The notes below the pieces were generated by a model that was not told where the DNA came from, did no database searches, and saw nothing but the letters and a program-made list of their open reading frames with translations. From positions 1-64,000 of the forward strand of contig JAFRDH010000004.1 in assembly GCA_017403955.1 (NCBI GenBank): a stretch of DNA of 64,000 bases. Direction: 5' to 3'. This DNA is from Mogibacterium sp. (lineage in GTDB: Bacteria; Bacillota; Clostridia; Peptostreptococcales; Anaerovoracaceae). Positions 14,751 to 23,067 of this stretch are shown here, one piece after another (within the stretch, counting starts at the first letter, position 1; the number at the start of each line of letters is the position of its first letter). The position numbers and the translations under genes were made by a program.

Positions 14751-16786
14751 TAGTCTTCTTTCTTTTCGATTTTGCGGATCGCTTTTGTGCGGATCTCTTC
14801 GCAAAGTTCGTTTACGAATACGCCGAGTGGCTTAACGCCTTCATCGCCAAGGTATCTTGAACGTACAGATACGTTGCCGTCTTCCGCTTCCTTAGCTCCG
14901 AGTACGAGCATATAAGGAACTTTTTCCATCTGAGCCTTACGTACTTTGTAGCCGATACGCTCGCTGCTGTTATCGATAGTGACGTCAACACCGTTTCTGC
15001 GGAGTTCTTTGCGGACTTCCTCAGCATAATCTGCGATCTTGTCGGAGATAGGGAGGATCCTGACCTGCTCAGGGCAAAGCCATGTTGGCAGGTTGCCGGA
15101 GTATTTCTCGATGAGCCATGCAAGTGTACGCTCATAGCATCCGATCGAAGTACGGTGAATGATGTACGGACGCTTTCTCTGACCATCCTTATCGATATAG
15201 TACATGTCGTATCTCTCTGAGAGGAACATGTCGAGCTGGATGGTGATCATTGTGTCTTCCTTGCCGTAAACGTTCTTTGCCTGGATATCGAGTTTTGGTC
15301 CGTAGAATGCTGCCTCGCCGGCTGCCTCTGTATACTCGAGTCCGATATCATCGAGGATCTCCTTCATGAGACCCTGAACGCGCTCCCAGGATTCTGCATC
15401 GCCGAGGTAGTGATCAGCATTTTCAGGATCCCACTTGGAGAATCTGTAGGTTACATCTTCCTCAAGTCCGAGAGTTGTCAGGCAGTATCTTGCAAGATCA
15501 ACGCATCCCTTGAATTCGTCCTTGATCTGCTCAGGTGTGCAGACAAGGTGACCTTCGGAAATAGTGAACTGACGAACTCTTGTGAGTCCATGCATTTCGC
15601 CGGCCTGCTCGTTACGGAAGAGGGTAGATGTTTCGCCCATTCTGTAAGGGAGATCTCTGTAGCTCTTCTGACGTGCCTTATATACATAGTACTGGAACGG
15701 GCATGTCATAGGTCTCAGTGCCATAACATCACTGTCAGCATCGTTTTCGATGAGATTGATGTCCTGTACTCCGTTGATCTCCTGAGAACGGTCCTCTGCA
15801 GCCATCAGATCGTCAATATTGTCGTATCCGAGAAGGAACATACCATCCTTGTAGTGATACCAGTGGTCCGAAATCTTGTAGAGTGTGGACTTTGCCATGA
15901 GAGGTGTTCTGGTACGTACATAACCCCATTCATACTCCTCGAGGTCTTCGATCCATCTCTGCATCTTCTGGATGATCTTTGTGCCCTTAGGCATGAAGAG
16001 AGGGAGTCCCTGGCCGATGACATCGACTGTTGTGAAAATATCCATCTCTCTTCCGAGACGGTTGTGGTCACGGTTCTTGATATCTGCAAGGTACTCGAGG
16101 TACTCATTCAGGTCATCCTTCTTTGTATAAGCGGTACCATAGATACGTGTGAGCATCTTGTTGTGCTCATCGCCTCTCCAGTAAGCGCCTGAACTTGAAG
16201 TGAGAGCGAAAGCTTTGATCGGTCTTGTGCTCATGAGGTGAGGACCTGCGCAAAGCTCAATGAAATCGCCCTGCTGATAGAATGAGATTTTCTCGTCTTC
16301 AGGAAGATCCTCGATAAGCTGTACTTTGTACGGCTCATCACGATCCTTCATCATCTGGATAGCTTCTTCTCTAGGAAGTTCGAAATATTCAAGACGGTCG
16401 CCTTTCTTGATGATCTTCTTCATCTCTGCTTCGATCTTGTCAAGATCCTCTCTTGTAAGAGGCGGCATGTCAAAGTCATAGTAGAAACCGTTATCGATCG
16501 AAGGTCCGATGGCGAGTTTTGCCTCTGGATAGAGATGCTTTACAGCTTCTGCGAGTACGTGAGAGCAAGTGTGGCGATAAGCGTGCTTGCCTGCAGGTGA
16601 GTCAAAAGTCAGGATGTTCAGCTCGCAGTCATGGTCGATCATAGTTCTGAGATCACATGTTTTGCCGTCTACTTCTGCGATGCATGCAACTCTTGCAAGT
16701 CCGTCACTGAGGTCTCTGGCGATGTCATAAGCGGACATCGGCTGATCGTATTCTTTCTTGCTTCCGTCTTTAAGTGTGATAATCAA
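14750..16786 (-). CDS. thrS: Threonine--tRNA ligase
   Basis: A 678-residue threonyl-tRNA synthetase. It has an N-terminal TGS domain (residues ~1-60), an editing domain with 'HTCSHVLAEAVKHLYPEAK' (~75-95), the class II core with motif 2 'RNEQAGEMHGLTRVRQF' and the zinc-site Cys in 'MTCPFQYYVYK', and a C-terminal anticodon-binding domain. It charges tRNA-Thr with threonine in the cytoplasm. I chose TTG 16786 because AGGAGG lies nine bases upstream; the open frame continues back into the leader RNA but lacks a ribosome site there. A T-box leader precedes it, so expression should rise when tRNA-Thr is uncharged. Confidence 0.96.
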   Translation of the reverse strand: MIITLKDGSKKEYDQPMSAYDIARDLSDGLARVACIAEVDGKTCDLRTMIDHDCELNILTFDSPAGKHAYRHTCSHVLAEAVKHLYPEAKLAIGPSIDNGFYYDFDMPPLTREDLDKIEAEMKKIIKKGDRLEYFELPREEAIQMMKDRDEPYKVQLIEDLPEDEKISFYQQGDFIELCAGPHLMSTRPIKAFALTSSSGAYWRGDEHNKMLTRIYGTAYTKKDDLNEYLEYLADIKNRDHNRLGREMDIFTTVDVIGQGLPLFMPKGTKIIQKMQRWIEDLEEYEWGYVRTRTPLMAKSTLYKISDHWYHYKDGMFLLGYDNIDDLMAAEDRSQEINGVQDINLIENDADSDVMALRPMTCPFQYYVYKARQKSYRDLPYRMGETSTLFRNEQAGEMHGLTRVRQFTISEGHLVCTPEQIKDEFKGCVDLARYCLTTLGLEEDVTYRFSKWDPENADHYLGDAESWERVQGLMKEILDDIGLEYTEAAGEAAFYGPKLDIQAKNVYGKEDTMITIQLDMFLSERYDMYYIDKDGQRKRPYIIHRTSIGCYERTLAWLIEKYSGNLPTWLCPEQVRILPISDKIADYAEEVRKELRRNGVDVTIDNSSERIGYKVRKAQMEKVPYMLVLGAKEAEDGNVSVRSRYLGDEGVKPLGVFVNELCEEIRTKAIRKIEKKED

Positions 16787-16862
16787 TTGTGTATTCCTCC
16801 TTTTTTTCTGTTTACCGTCCGCCATACGAGAGCGGGCAGCAGTCTGTTCTTCGGAAAGGGAC

Positions 16863-17118
16863 AAAAAATAGTCCCCTCCGACGATTGTGTCAGAAGGGAC
16901 GCATACTCGTGTATTGTTCAGTATACGTGGTTCCACCCATCTTCCGGTCAGATCATATGATCTTGCCGGCACTCATTAAGGCTTTTAACGCGGCCAAAGC
17001 GGGCAGGATTGGTGCCGCTCAGAGGTGGTGTTCGGTTCGCCAGGCCCGGGATGATTCCAGCTGCCATCCCTCTCTCGAGAGCCATCCGGTGAACTTACTG
17101 TCCTCGTCAACGCTTTAC
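16863..17118 (-). ncRNA. T-box leader of thrS
   Basis: Read on the minus strand, the leader has the T-box sequence TGGGTGGAACCACG (16926-16939), then a terminator (16863-16900) with GTCCCTTCTGAC pairing to GTCGGAGGGGAC and six T residues. Upstream, two adjacent ACC (Thr) triplets at 17024-17029 precede CTCTGAGC, the position where the specifier codon normally sits in stem I. Uncharged tRNA-Thr would pair with the specifier and the T-box bulge and favour the antiterminator. Boundaries are approximate. Confidence 0.92.
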
Positions 17119-17124
17119 CCGCCA

Positions 17125-17153
17125 ATGTTATCACCAGAAATCTCAAAAGTCAA
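17125..17153 (-). promoter_or_regulatory. Promoter of the thrS T-box transcript
   Basis: On the minus strand TTGACT (17148-17153), 17 bases, TAACAT (17125-17130), placing the start near 17118. Confidence 0.7.
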
Positions 17154-17270
17154 CGCAAAGAGAACAAAAGTAATAATAAAAGGATACAACGGGAGCTGTT
17201 GTGTATTATAATGTTCGTGGAGCCATTAGAAGGGCATTTTCAGAACAACAGATGAAGGATGGAATCAATT

Positions 17271-18209
17271 ATGATCAACAGATATATTGGAGCGGATATT
17301 GGCGGAACGTCAATCAAACTCGGGATCATAGATGAGGAAGGCAATATTTCCGAACGCAGAGAGATCCCTTACAGATCGATGGAGGAACACCCTGACGTAA
17401 TGAAATACCTGATCAAGGGGATCAGAGACCTGATGGATACATGCGGTCAGGAGACAGGAGCATTCTCAGGGATAGGAGTGTCAGCAGCAGGATGCATCAA
17501 TTCTGTTACCGGCAGTGTTGCTGATAACGGGGGCAATATCCCGGGATGGTCACATACAGAAGTCGTAAAAACTCTCAGAGAAGAATTCGGGATACCTGCA
17601 TCTCTTGCTAATGACGGCAATTGCGCGATCCTCGGAGAGCAGTGGATCGGCGCTGCTGAAGGCTTCAGTGACGTCCTCGGCGTTACACTCGGTACAGGAG
17701 TAGGCGGAGGCATAATCACCGGGGGCAGGCTCCTCGAGGGCTCAAGAGGTTATGCAGGGGAGATAGGGCATTTTCCTACTCATGCGGGCGGAGCACATTG
17801 TATCTGCGGACTTGACGGATGCTTTGAGCGATATGCTTCAACTTCCGCGCTCACACGGAAAGCTTCAACAGCTGACCCTGACTGGGATAACGGCAGAGCG
17901 TTTTTTGAGGCTGTTTCGAGAGGAGATGAGACTGCCAAAGCCATTCTTGATGAATGGATAACTGATATTGCATATGGTATTGCAGGCCTTATCCATGTTT
18001 TCGACCCTCAGATCATATTGATCGGCGGCGGTGTTTCCAAACAGGAAGACCTGCTGATCAGCCCACTGAGAGATAAAGTGCTCTCGATGGTAATGCCTGA
18101 TTTTGCTGACGGTATCACGTTCCGCGCGGCACAGCTCAGTAATGATGCCGGGATAGCGGGAGCTGTCAGATACCTGATCAGCAAAGAAGAATTCAGCAAT
18201 AAGATGTAG
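17271..18209 (+). CDS. ROK family glucokinase-like protein
   Basis: A 312-residue ROK kinase. The phosphate-loop 'GADIGGTSIKLG' is at the N-terminus, the sugar-site 'NDGNCAILGE' near residue 105, 'GTGVGGGII' near 140, and the ROK zinc motif HCICGLDGC near 178, preceded by 'EIGHFPTH'. These features fit glucokinase or another hexose kinase phosphorylating glucose with ATP. ATG 17271 is preferred because an AAGGATGGA site lies before it; an upstream ATG at 17259 overlaps that site. No sugar transporter is adjacent. Confidence 0.88.
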   Translation: MINRYIGADIGGTSIKLGIIDEEGNISERREIPYRSMEEHPDVMKYLIKGIRDLMDTCGQETGAFSGIGVSAAGCINSVTGSVADNGGNIPGWSHTEVVKTLREEFGIPASLANDGNCAILGEQWIGAAEGFSDVLGVTLGTGVGGGIITGGRLLEGSRGYAGEIGHFPTHAGGAHCICGLDGCFERYASTSALTRKASTADPDWDNGRAFFEAVSRGDETAKAILDEWITDIAYGIAGLIHVFDPQIILIGGGVSKQEDLLISPLRDKVLSMVMPDFADGITFRAAQLSNDAGIAGAVRYLISKEEFSNKM

Positions 18210-18225
18210 GAGATAAATAATAAGA

Positions 18226-18768
18226 ATGTCACTAGTTTTATATAACGGAAGACCGGAAGATGAGACCGGAAGACTCGAGAAAGAAATAAGGACTTATGAT
18301 CTTCTGGATCAGCTCGGAATAGAGTACAGAAGACTTGACCATGAACCCGCGGAAGGACCGGAGATCTGTGCCGAAATAGAGGAGAGCCTCGGAGCGAAGA
18401 TATGCAAAAATCTTTTCCTCGCCAACAGACAGAGAACCAAGTTCTACATGCTGATGATCCCTGAAGAAAAGGTGTTCAGAAGCAGCGATATATCAAAGCA
18501 GGCGGGCAGCTCGAGACTGCATTTCGCTGAACCCGAATACATGGAAGAGATGATAGGAACGACTCCCGGCTCTGCGAGCGTCATGGGCCTTATGAATGAT
18601 AAAGAGCACAGGGTGCAGCTCCTTGTCGATGAGGATGTATTGAATTCAGAATACATAGGATGCCATCCTTGTATCAATACCTCCAGTCTGAGGATCAGAA
18701 AAGAGGATATTTTCGGTAAATTCCTTGAATATACCGGTCACAACTGGATAACAGTCCATGCAGAATAA
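18226..18768 (+). CDS. proX: Prolyl-tRNA editing protein (ProX/YbaK-like deacylase)
   Basis: A 180-residue single-domain aminoacyl-tRNA deacylase. The conserved 'GAKICKNLFLANR' (Lys needed in the YbaK/ProX family, near residue 60), 'RLHFAEPEYMEEMIGTTPGSASVMGL' region (~100-125) and the C-terminal 'GCHPCINTSSLRI' (~145) match the ProX/PrdX type, which hydrolyses mis-charged Ala- or Cys-tRNA-Pro. It starts 17 bases after the ROK kinase, probably in the same operon, and ends at a shared terminator. Confidence 0.88.
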   Translation: MSLVLYNGRPEDETGRLEKEIRTYDLLDQLGIEYRRLDHEPAEGPEICAEIEESLGAKICKNLFLANRQRTKFYMLMIPEEKVFRSSDISKQAGSSRLHFAEPEYMEEMIGTTPGSASVMGLMNDKEHRVQLLVDEDVLNSEYIGCHPCINTSSLRIRKEDIFGKFLEYTGHNWITVHAE

Positions 18769-18770
18769 AA

Positions 18771-18794
18771 TAGAGGCTGCCGCGGCAGCCTCTA
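18771..18794. terminator. Bidirectional terminator
   Basis: Perfect 12-base-pair stem TAGAGGCTGCCG / CGGCAGCCTCTA between convergent genes, with A/T-rich flanks on both sides. Confidence 0.75.
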
Positions 18795-18811
18795 TTATTA
18801 CTTTTTGTCAA

Positions 18812-20662
18812 TTATGCGTTTGCATCTTCCTCTTCATCTTCGTCATCGACATCGCCGAAGATCCTTACATAATCCTCTTTGGATATTTCACCTGTCTTTG
18901 ACTTAGGAACGATCGTGTATTTCGTGCCTTTGTAGGTATAAGTGAACTTTGATGTTTTGACAGCTCCGCCGGACCCAACGTAGTAGTATTTGCCGTGATC
19001 CTCAACGAATGAGTCTGTCATGAGTCCGCCGCCGCTCTTGTTGTAATAATACTTCTTAGTTGCAGGGTCATAGAAAATACCCTTAGCAGTCCTCAGTGCG
19101 CCTTTTTCATTAGCGTAATAGTATTTGTTCTTCCACAGATAATATCCTGTCAGGATGGAACCATCAGTGTAAGCGCGGTATGTCTTGCCGCCGACTTTGA
19201 ATGACTTGTTCTTGTAGATCTTGGCTCCGCCGCCAACATAATACCTGTTGCCGGAGTTCTTGAAGAAACCTTTCTTTGTTCTGAGAACTCCCTTGGATGT
19301 TGAATAATACAGACCTTTCTTCCAGGTGAAGAATCCTGTATATATCACACCTTTCTTATTGGAGATATAGGATTTCTTCTTGGCCTTGAACTTCTTGTTG
19401 GTAACGATCTTGCCGCCTTTTTTGACGTAATAGTATTTGCCGTTGTATTTGACGATTCCGGCTTTGACTTTAACTACGCCTTTAGCATCAGAGTAGTAAT
19501 AATAGCCACTCCATTTGTGGACTCCGGTTATGACAACTGCATTAGTTCCTGCGTGATAGAGCTTTTTGCCGATCTTAAATTTCTTGTTGATAGTGAGGGC
19601 ACCGCTTGAATTCTTTACGTGATACCACTTACCGGAAACCTTCACAAGACCGGTCGTAGTACGGATCACTCCGCCGCTCTGAACGATATACTTGTTACTT
19701 CCGACGTTGAACGGTCCGACAGCTGTGCGGACAACACCATTTGCGTTCTGGATATAATAGGTCTTGTTTCCGACTTTGGTGAAGCCTACTTTAGTTACCA
19801 GTGAACCATCACTTGATGCGCAATAGTAGTAGCTTCCTGACTTGAAAACACCTGCGGTCGTGCGGATCTTTCCGTCAGCGCCAACATGCCATTTCTTATT
19901 CTGATATGTGATGTTAGCATCTTTGGTAAGGATCTTGCCGCCTGCGTTTGCAGGAATATAGTACTTTGAGCCGTCCTTGTCATAGACGAATCCTTCAGCA
20001 GTTCTGATAGCGCCGCCTTCCTCGGAATAATACTTAACATTCTTGTTGTCAGTAAATACGCCTTTCTCAGTTCTTATAGTCCCGTCAGGCTGCAGATAGT
20101 ATCCGGATACGATCCCCGGTTCGTGCTCGAAGTAAAAATCTCCATCCGGTCTGGACGGAATGTAGTATTTGACTTCAACGTCTGTTAATTTTGCGTCTGC
20201 GCCTGTCCAGCCTTTTTTGTCTGTGTCATAGATGAACTTGTCTTCACCTGCAGGTACAGAACAAATGCCGACAGTCTTTTCGACCCTGCCTGAAGGGGAG
20301 TGTGCATAGTACAGGCTGATAAAATCAGCATCCGCTATTGTCGGGGCTTTAAATAAGCCTGTAACAACGTTACCTTGACTGTCATAGATGAAGTCTCTGT
20401 TTTCACCCCAATCAGTGTAGATCCTTGACTCGCTGCCTGCGGCAGTAAGTACCGGTGCTGATACTGCGTCTTCATCATCTTCATTTACAAGGAGTTGATC
20501 TTCAGGCTCCTGCACTGCTTCCTGTTCATCGATGAGCAATTCTGCCTGCGGATTTTCATCCGGTGTCTCTCCATCTGCCGGAACAGTGTCTGCAAATGCA
20601 GCAGCAGGGCTGAGCATCAGAACCAGAGTCAGCAGATATATAAATGTTTTTCTCTTCATCAT
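18812..20662 (-). CDS. Secreted protein with cell-wall-binding-type repeats
   Basis: A 616-residue exported protein. Residues 1-24 form a signal peptide (KRK, hydrophobic stretch, AAAFA). An acidic linker follows to ~85. The rest is about 25 aromatic repeats of roughly 20 residues with a 'G(K/T)YYY...G..RT..G.F' pattern, typical of choline-binding-like cell-wall-binding repeats. The tail is very acidic (DDEDEEEDANA). No enzymatic domain is visible, so it may be a purely structural or adhesive surface protein. An extended -10 promoter is upstream, and the gene converges on the proX operon. Confidence 0.85.
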   Translation of the reverse strand: MMKRKTFIYLLTLVLMLSPAAAFADTVPADGETPDENPQAELLIDEQEAVQEPEDQLLVNEDDEDAVSAPVLTAAGSESRIYTDWGENRDFIYDSQGNVVTGLFKAPTIADADFISLYYAHSPSGRVEKTVGICSVPAGEDKFIYDTDKKGWTGADAKLTDVEVKYYIPSRPDGDFYFEHEPGIVSGYYLQPDGTIRTEKGVFTDNKNVKYYSEEGGAIRTAEGFVYDKDGSKYYIPANAGGKILTKDANITYQNKKWHVGADGKIRTTAGVFKSGSYYYCASSDGSLVTKVGFTKVGNKTYYIQNANGVVRTAVGPFNVGSNKYIVQSGGVIRTTTGLVKVSGKWYHVKNSSGALTINKKFKIGKKLYHAGTNAVVITGVHKWSGYYYYSDAKGVVKVKAGIVKYNGKYYYVKKGGKIVTNKKFKAKKKSYISNKKGVIYTGFFTWKKGLYYSTSKGVLRTKKGFFKNSGNRYYVGGGAKIYKNKSFKVGGKTYRAYTDGSILTGYYLWKNKYYYANEKGALRTAKGIFYDPATKKYYYNKSGGGLMTDSFVEDHGKYYYVGSGGAVKTSKFTYTYKGTKYTIVPKSKTGEISKEDYVRIFGDVDDEDEEEDANA

Positions 20663-20695
20663 AATGCTTCCTTTCTATGAACAAATATTGAATTA

Positions 20696-20704
20696 ATTAT
20701 ATCA
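20696..20704 (-). promoter_or_regulatory. Extended -10 promoter of the repeat-protein gene
   Basis: TGATATAAT on the minus strand, 33 bases before the start codon. The same nine-base extended -10 occurs at 38797 and 48103. Confidence 0.55.
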
Positions 20705-20809
20705 TATTGCTGAACTCAACTATCGTTTCATCACCAATAATTCAGAAATGATTAAGAGTTCCGGGCAATTACGGTATCTTGGATTAAAAGAAAAACAAAA
20801 GCTATTTTG

Positions 20810-20838
20810 TTGCTTTTGACAAAAAATGATAGTAATAT
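20810..20838 (+). promoter_or_regulatory. Possible promoter of the leader-lyase transcript
   Basis: TTGCTT (20810-20815), 17 bases, TAATAT (20833-20838). A perfect TTGACA at 20816 lacks a matching -10, so the assignment is tentative. Confidence 0.4.
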
Positions 20839-20893
20839 TGTGCTCAAGTTCAAAAAACCCACAAATACTATTTATGAACAGGTGAACACGAAC

Positions 20894-20992
20894 ATGACAA
20901 AGATCAGAGTTAACACAGCAAAATATTATTACTACTATTACCGCTCATCAAGCGGCTGTTTTGCTGTGAGAAGTCGTCAAGTCATGAATTGA
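20894..20992 (+). CDS. Leader peptide with six consecutive tyrosine codons
   Basis: A 32-residue open frame, MTKIRVNTAK then YYYYYY then RSSSGCFAV..., sits between the promoter region and a strong terminator ahead of the beta-eliminating lyase gene. The tyrosine codons (20924-20941) are TAT TAT TAC TAC TAT TAC. They lie in the loop region of a hairpin whose stem is CACAGCAAAA (20914-20923) and TTTTGCTGTG (20959-20968), with an inner CCGC/GCGG stem. A run of one amino acid's codons, a hairpin and a downstream terminator form the classical layout of ribosome-mediated attenuation. A ribosome waiting for charged tRNA-Tyr would disrupt the hairpin. The start has a weak CAGGTG site nine bases upstream. 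Confidence 0.75.
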   Translation: MTKIRVNTAKYYYYYYRSSSGCFAVRSRQVMN

Positions 20993-21032
20993 TCCGGATC
21001 ATTATGCTTCCGAATCAGACAATGCAGATATG

Positions 21033-21065
21033 GCTCTTCCGGCAGACAGCCGGGAGAGCTTTTTT
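21033..21065 (+). terminator. Attenuator terminator before the lyase gene
   Basis: An 11-base-pair stem GCTCTTCCGGC / GCCGGGAGAGC (one G-U pair) with a five-base loop and six T residues. It lies 41 bases after the leader stop and 57 bases before the lyase start, so it must be read through for expression. Confidence 0.9.
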
Positions 21066-21122
21066 CATGTAATCAAGCAGTATTCACCCCTAGGGACTAA
21101 AGAAATCAGGAGGAACAAAACC

Positions 21123-22571
21123 ATGCCCGCTATTAAATTCTATGATCACGAACCTATTCCAATGGAGATGCACAAGGTAAAAATCGTGCAGCAGCTCACT
21201 CTTCTGCCTGCAGATCAGAGACTTCAGAAAATGAAAGAAGCCGGATTCAACACCTTCCAGCTCCACAATGGCGACATTTTTATGGATATGCTGACAGATT
21301 CCGGAGTAAATGCTATGAGCGACAAGCAGCTTGCAGGAATGATGACTCCTGACGATGCATATGCAGGGAGCGAGTCATTCTACCGTATGCAGGATAAGCT
21401 TGAAGAGATCTTCGGGATCAAAAATTGTCTGCCTGCACATCAGGGAAGAGCTTGCGAGAACATTCTGGCTACAAGATTCGTCAAGCCGGGCAACTGCGTG
21501 ATCATGAATTATCACTTCACAACTGCTAAAGCCCATATAACGAGGCTTGGCGGACATGTCGAAGAACTGGTAAAAGATGAAGGGCTTGTTTCGCACAGCG
21601 ACCTTCCGTTCAAAGGCGATATAGATATCGATAAGCTCGAAGCATGCATCGCAAAAGAAGGTGCAGACAATGTCTCATTCATGAGAATCGAATCAGGTAC
21701 AAACCTGATCGGCGGACAGCCTGTATCTCTGAAGAGCTTCAGAGAGGCTTGTGCAGTAGCGAAGAAGCATGGCATCATCTCGGTTCTTGACGCTTCACTT
21801 CTGCAGGACAATCTGTACTTCAATAAGATCCGTGAGGAAGAGTGCAAGGATATGACGATCAGGGAGATCACACGAGAGATCGCTGACCAGTTCGATATCA
21901 TCTATTTCTCAGCCCGCAAATTCGGCTTCGCACGTGGAGGAGCAATACTTGTCAGAGACGATGATCTTTTCCACTCTATGGAAGATCTGGTGCCTATGTT
22001 CGAAGGATTCCTGACATATGGCGGAATGTCTGTCAGAGAGATCGAGGCTATGACAGTAGGATTCGACGAGAGCATGGAGATGGATGTCATTTCGCAGGGA
22101 CCTCAGTTCATCGACTACACTGTCAAAAGACTTGATGAATATGGTGTGCCTGTTATAACTCCGGGAGGCGGACTCGGTGCGCATGTAGATGCAACCGAAT
22201 TTGTCAGCCATATCCCATCAGAAGAATATCCGGCAGGAGCTCTGACATGTGCTTTCTACCTTTGCGGAGGAATACGCGGTATGGAGAGAGGAACACTTTC
22301 TGAAGAAAGAAATCCGGACGGAAGTGAACGGATCGCTTCGATGGAACTTGTAAGACTCGCTCTCCCGAGACGTGTATTCACGCTTTCACAGGTCGAATAT
22401 GTTATCGACAGAGTCAAGTGGGTATTCGACCACAGACACCTTATCGGAGGACTCAGATTCGTCCATGAACCTGCAACACTGAGATTCTTTACCGGAAGAC
22501 TTGAAGCGACATCTGACTGGCCTGAAAAACTCGTTGAGGCATTCAAAGCTGATTTTGGAGAAGATCAATAG
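21123..22571 (+). CDS. Tryptophanase/tyrosine phenol-lyase family enzyme (divergent beta-eliminating lyase)
   Basis: A 482-residue PLP enzyme. It matches TnaA/Tpl along its length: 'LLTDSGVNAMSDKQLAGMM' (~57-74), 'YAGSESFY' (Tyr80), 'AHQGRACEN' (~102), Asp223 in 'LDAS', the PLP lysine in 'SARKFG' (Lys266), and 'GIRGMERG' (~380). TnaA/Tpl split tryptophan or tyrosine into indole or phenol, pyruvate and ammonia. Two usual residues differ: the Arg of the DATR motif is Leu226 (DASL) and the first Lys of KK is Arg265, so it is a distinct clade. The tyrosine-codon leader suggests tyrosine as substrate or signal. ATG 21123 follows AGGAGG. Confidence 0.85.
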   Translation: MPAIKFYDHEPIPMEMHKVKIVQQLTLLPADQRLQKMKEAGFNTFQLHNGDIFMDMLTDSGVNAMSDKQLAGMMTPDDAYAGSESFYRMQDKLEEIFGIKNCLPAHQGRACENILATRFVKPGNCVIMNYHFTTAKAHITRLGGHVEELVKDEGLVSHSDLPFKGDIDIDKLEACIAKEGADNVSFMRIESGTNLIGGQPVSLKSFREACAVAKKHGIISVLDASLLQDNLYFNKIREEECKDMTIREITREIADQFDIIYFSARKFGFARGGAILVRDDDLFHSMEDLVPMFEGFLTYGGMSVREIEAMTVGFDESMEMDVISQGPQFIDYTVKRLDEYGVPVITPGGGLGAHVDATEFVSHIPSEEYPAGALTCAFYLCGGIRGMERGTLSEERNPDGSERIASMELVRLALPRRVFTLSQVEYVIDRVKWVFDHRHLIGGLRFVHEPATLRFFTGRLEATSDWPEKLVEAFKADFGEDQ

Positions 22572-22647
22572 TCAATGAAGGCGATATGATGTATAATAAC
22601 CGGGAAAAGTTATTACACAAGTGTCGCAGTTCTTCGGAGGCAGGATC

Positions 22648-23067
22648 TTGAAAATCTACGAGAGAAAAGTCAACTATTACGAAACTGATCAGATGGGGAT
22701 AGTCCATCATTCCAATTATATAAGGTATTTCGAGGAGGCCAGAGTCTCCTTCATGGAGCAGGCCGGCTATCCGTATGAGCGGTTAGAGCGTGAAGATATC
22801 GTTAGCCCGGTCATCGGGATTACCTGCAAATACCTTCAGCCTGTGAAGTTTGGCGACAGGATACGCATAGAGGTCAGACTCATCAGAATGACCAAACTGA
22901 AATGCATGTTCAGTTACGAAATATCTGATGCAGAGACAGGAGAAATCCGTGCGCGGGGGACTTCGGAGCATGGTTTCATCACAAGAGAGGGAAAACCGGT
23001 CGTTATCCCGAGGGACAAACCGGAATTCCACGATGCGTTCCTTGCACAGCTTGAACCGGAGGAGTGA
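22648..23067 (+). CDS. Acyl-CoA thioesterase, YbgC/FadM type
   Basis: A 139-residue hotdog-fold protein with the 4HBT signature 'YYETDQMGIVHHSNYIRYFEEAR' near the N-terminus; the Asp and the following His-x-x-Tyr are the catalytic elements of the YbgC branch. It hydrolyses acyl-CoA esters in the cytoplasm. TTG 22648 has CGGAGG seven bases before it, so I prefer it to the GTG at 22621. Its stop overlaps the start of the next thioesterase by four bases (ATGA). Confidence 0.88.
   Translation: MKIYERKVNYYETDQMGIVHHSNYIRYFEEARVSFMEQAGYPYERLEREDIVSPVIGITCKYLQPVKFGDRIRIEVRLIRMTKLKCMFSYEISDAETGEIRARGTSEHGFITREGKPVVIPRDKPEFHDAFLAQLEPEE

Noticed and set aside
15410-16192. 260-residue frame opposite thrS
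   Set aside because: Shadow of a highly conserved gene on the other strand; no ribosome site and an implausible composition.
18900-20100. Regularly spaced repeats that might suggest a CRISPR array
   Set aside because: They are degenerate and encode the ~20-residue aromatic repeats of the secreted protein; no identical direct repeats or spacers, and no cas genes.
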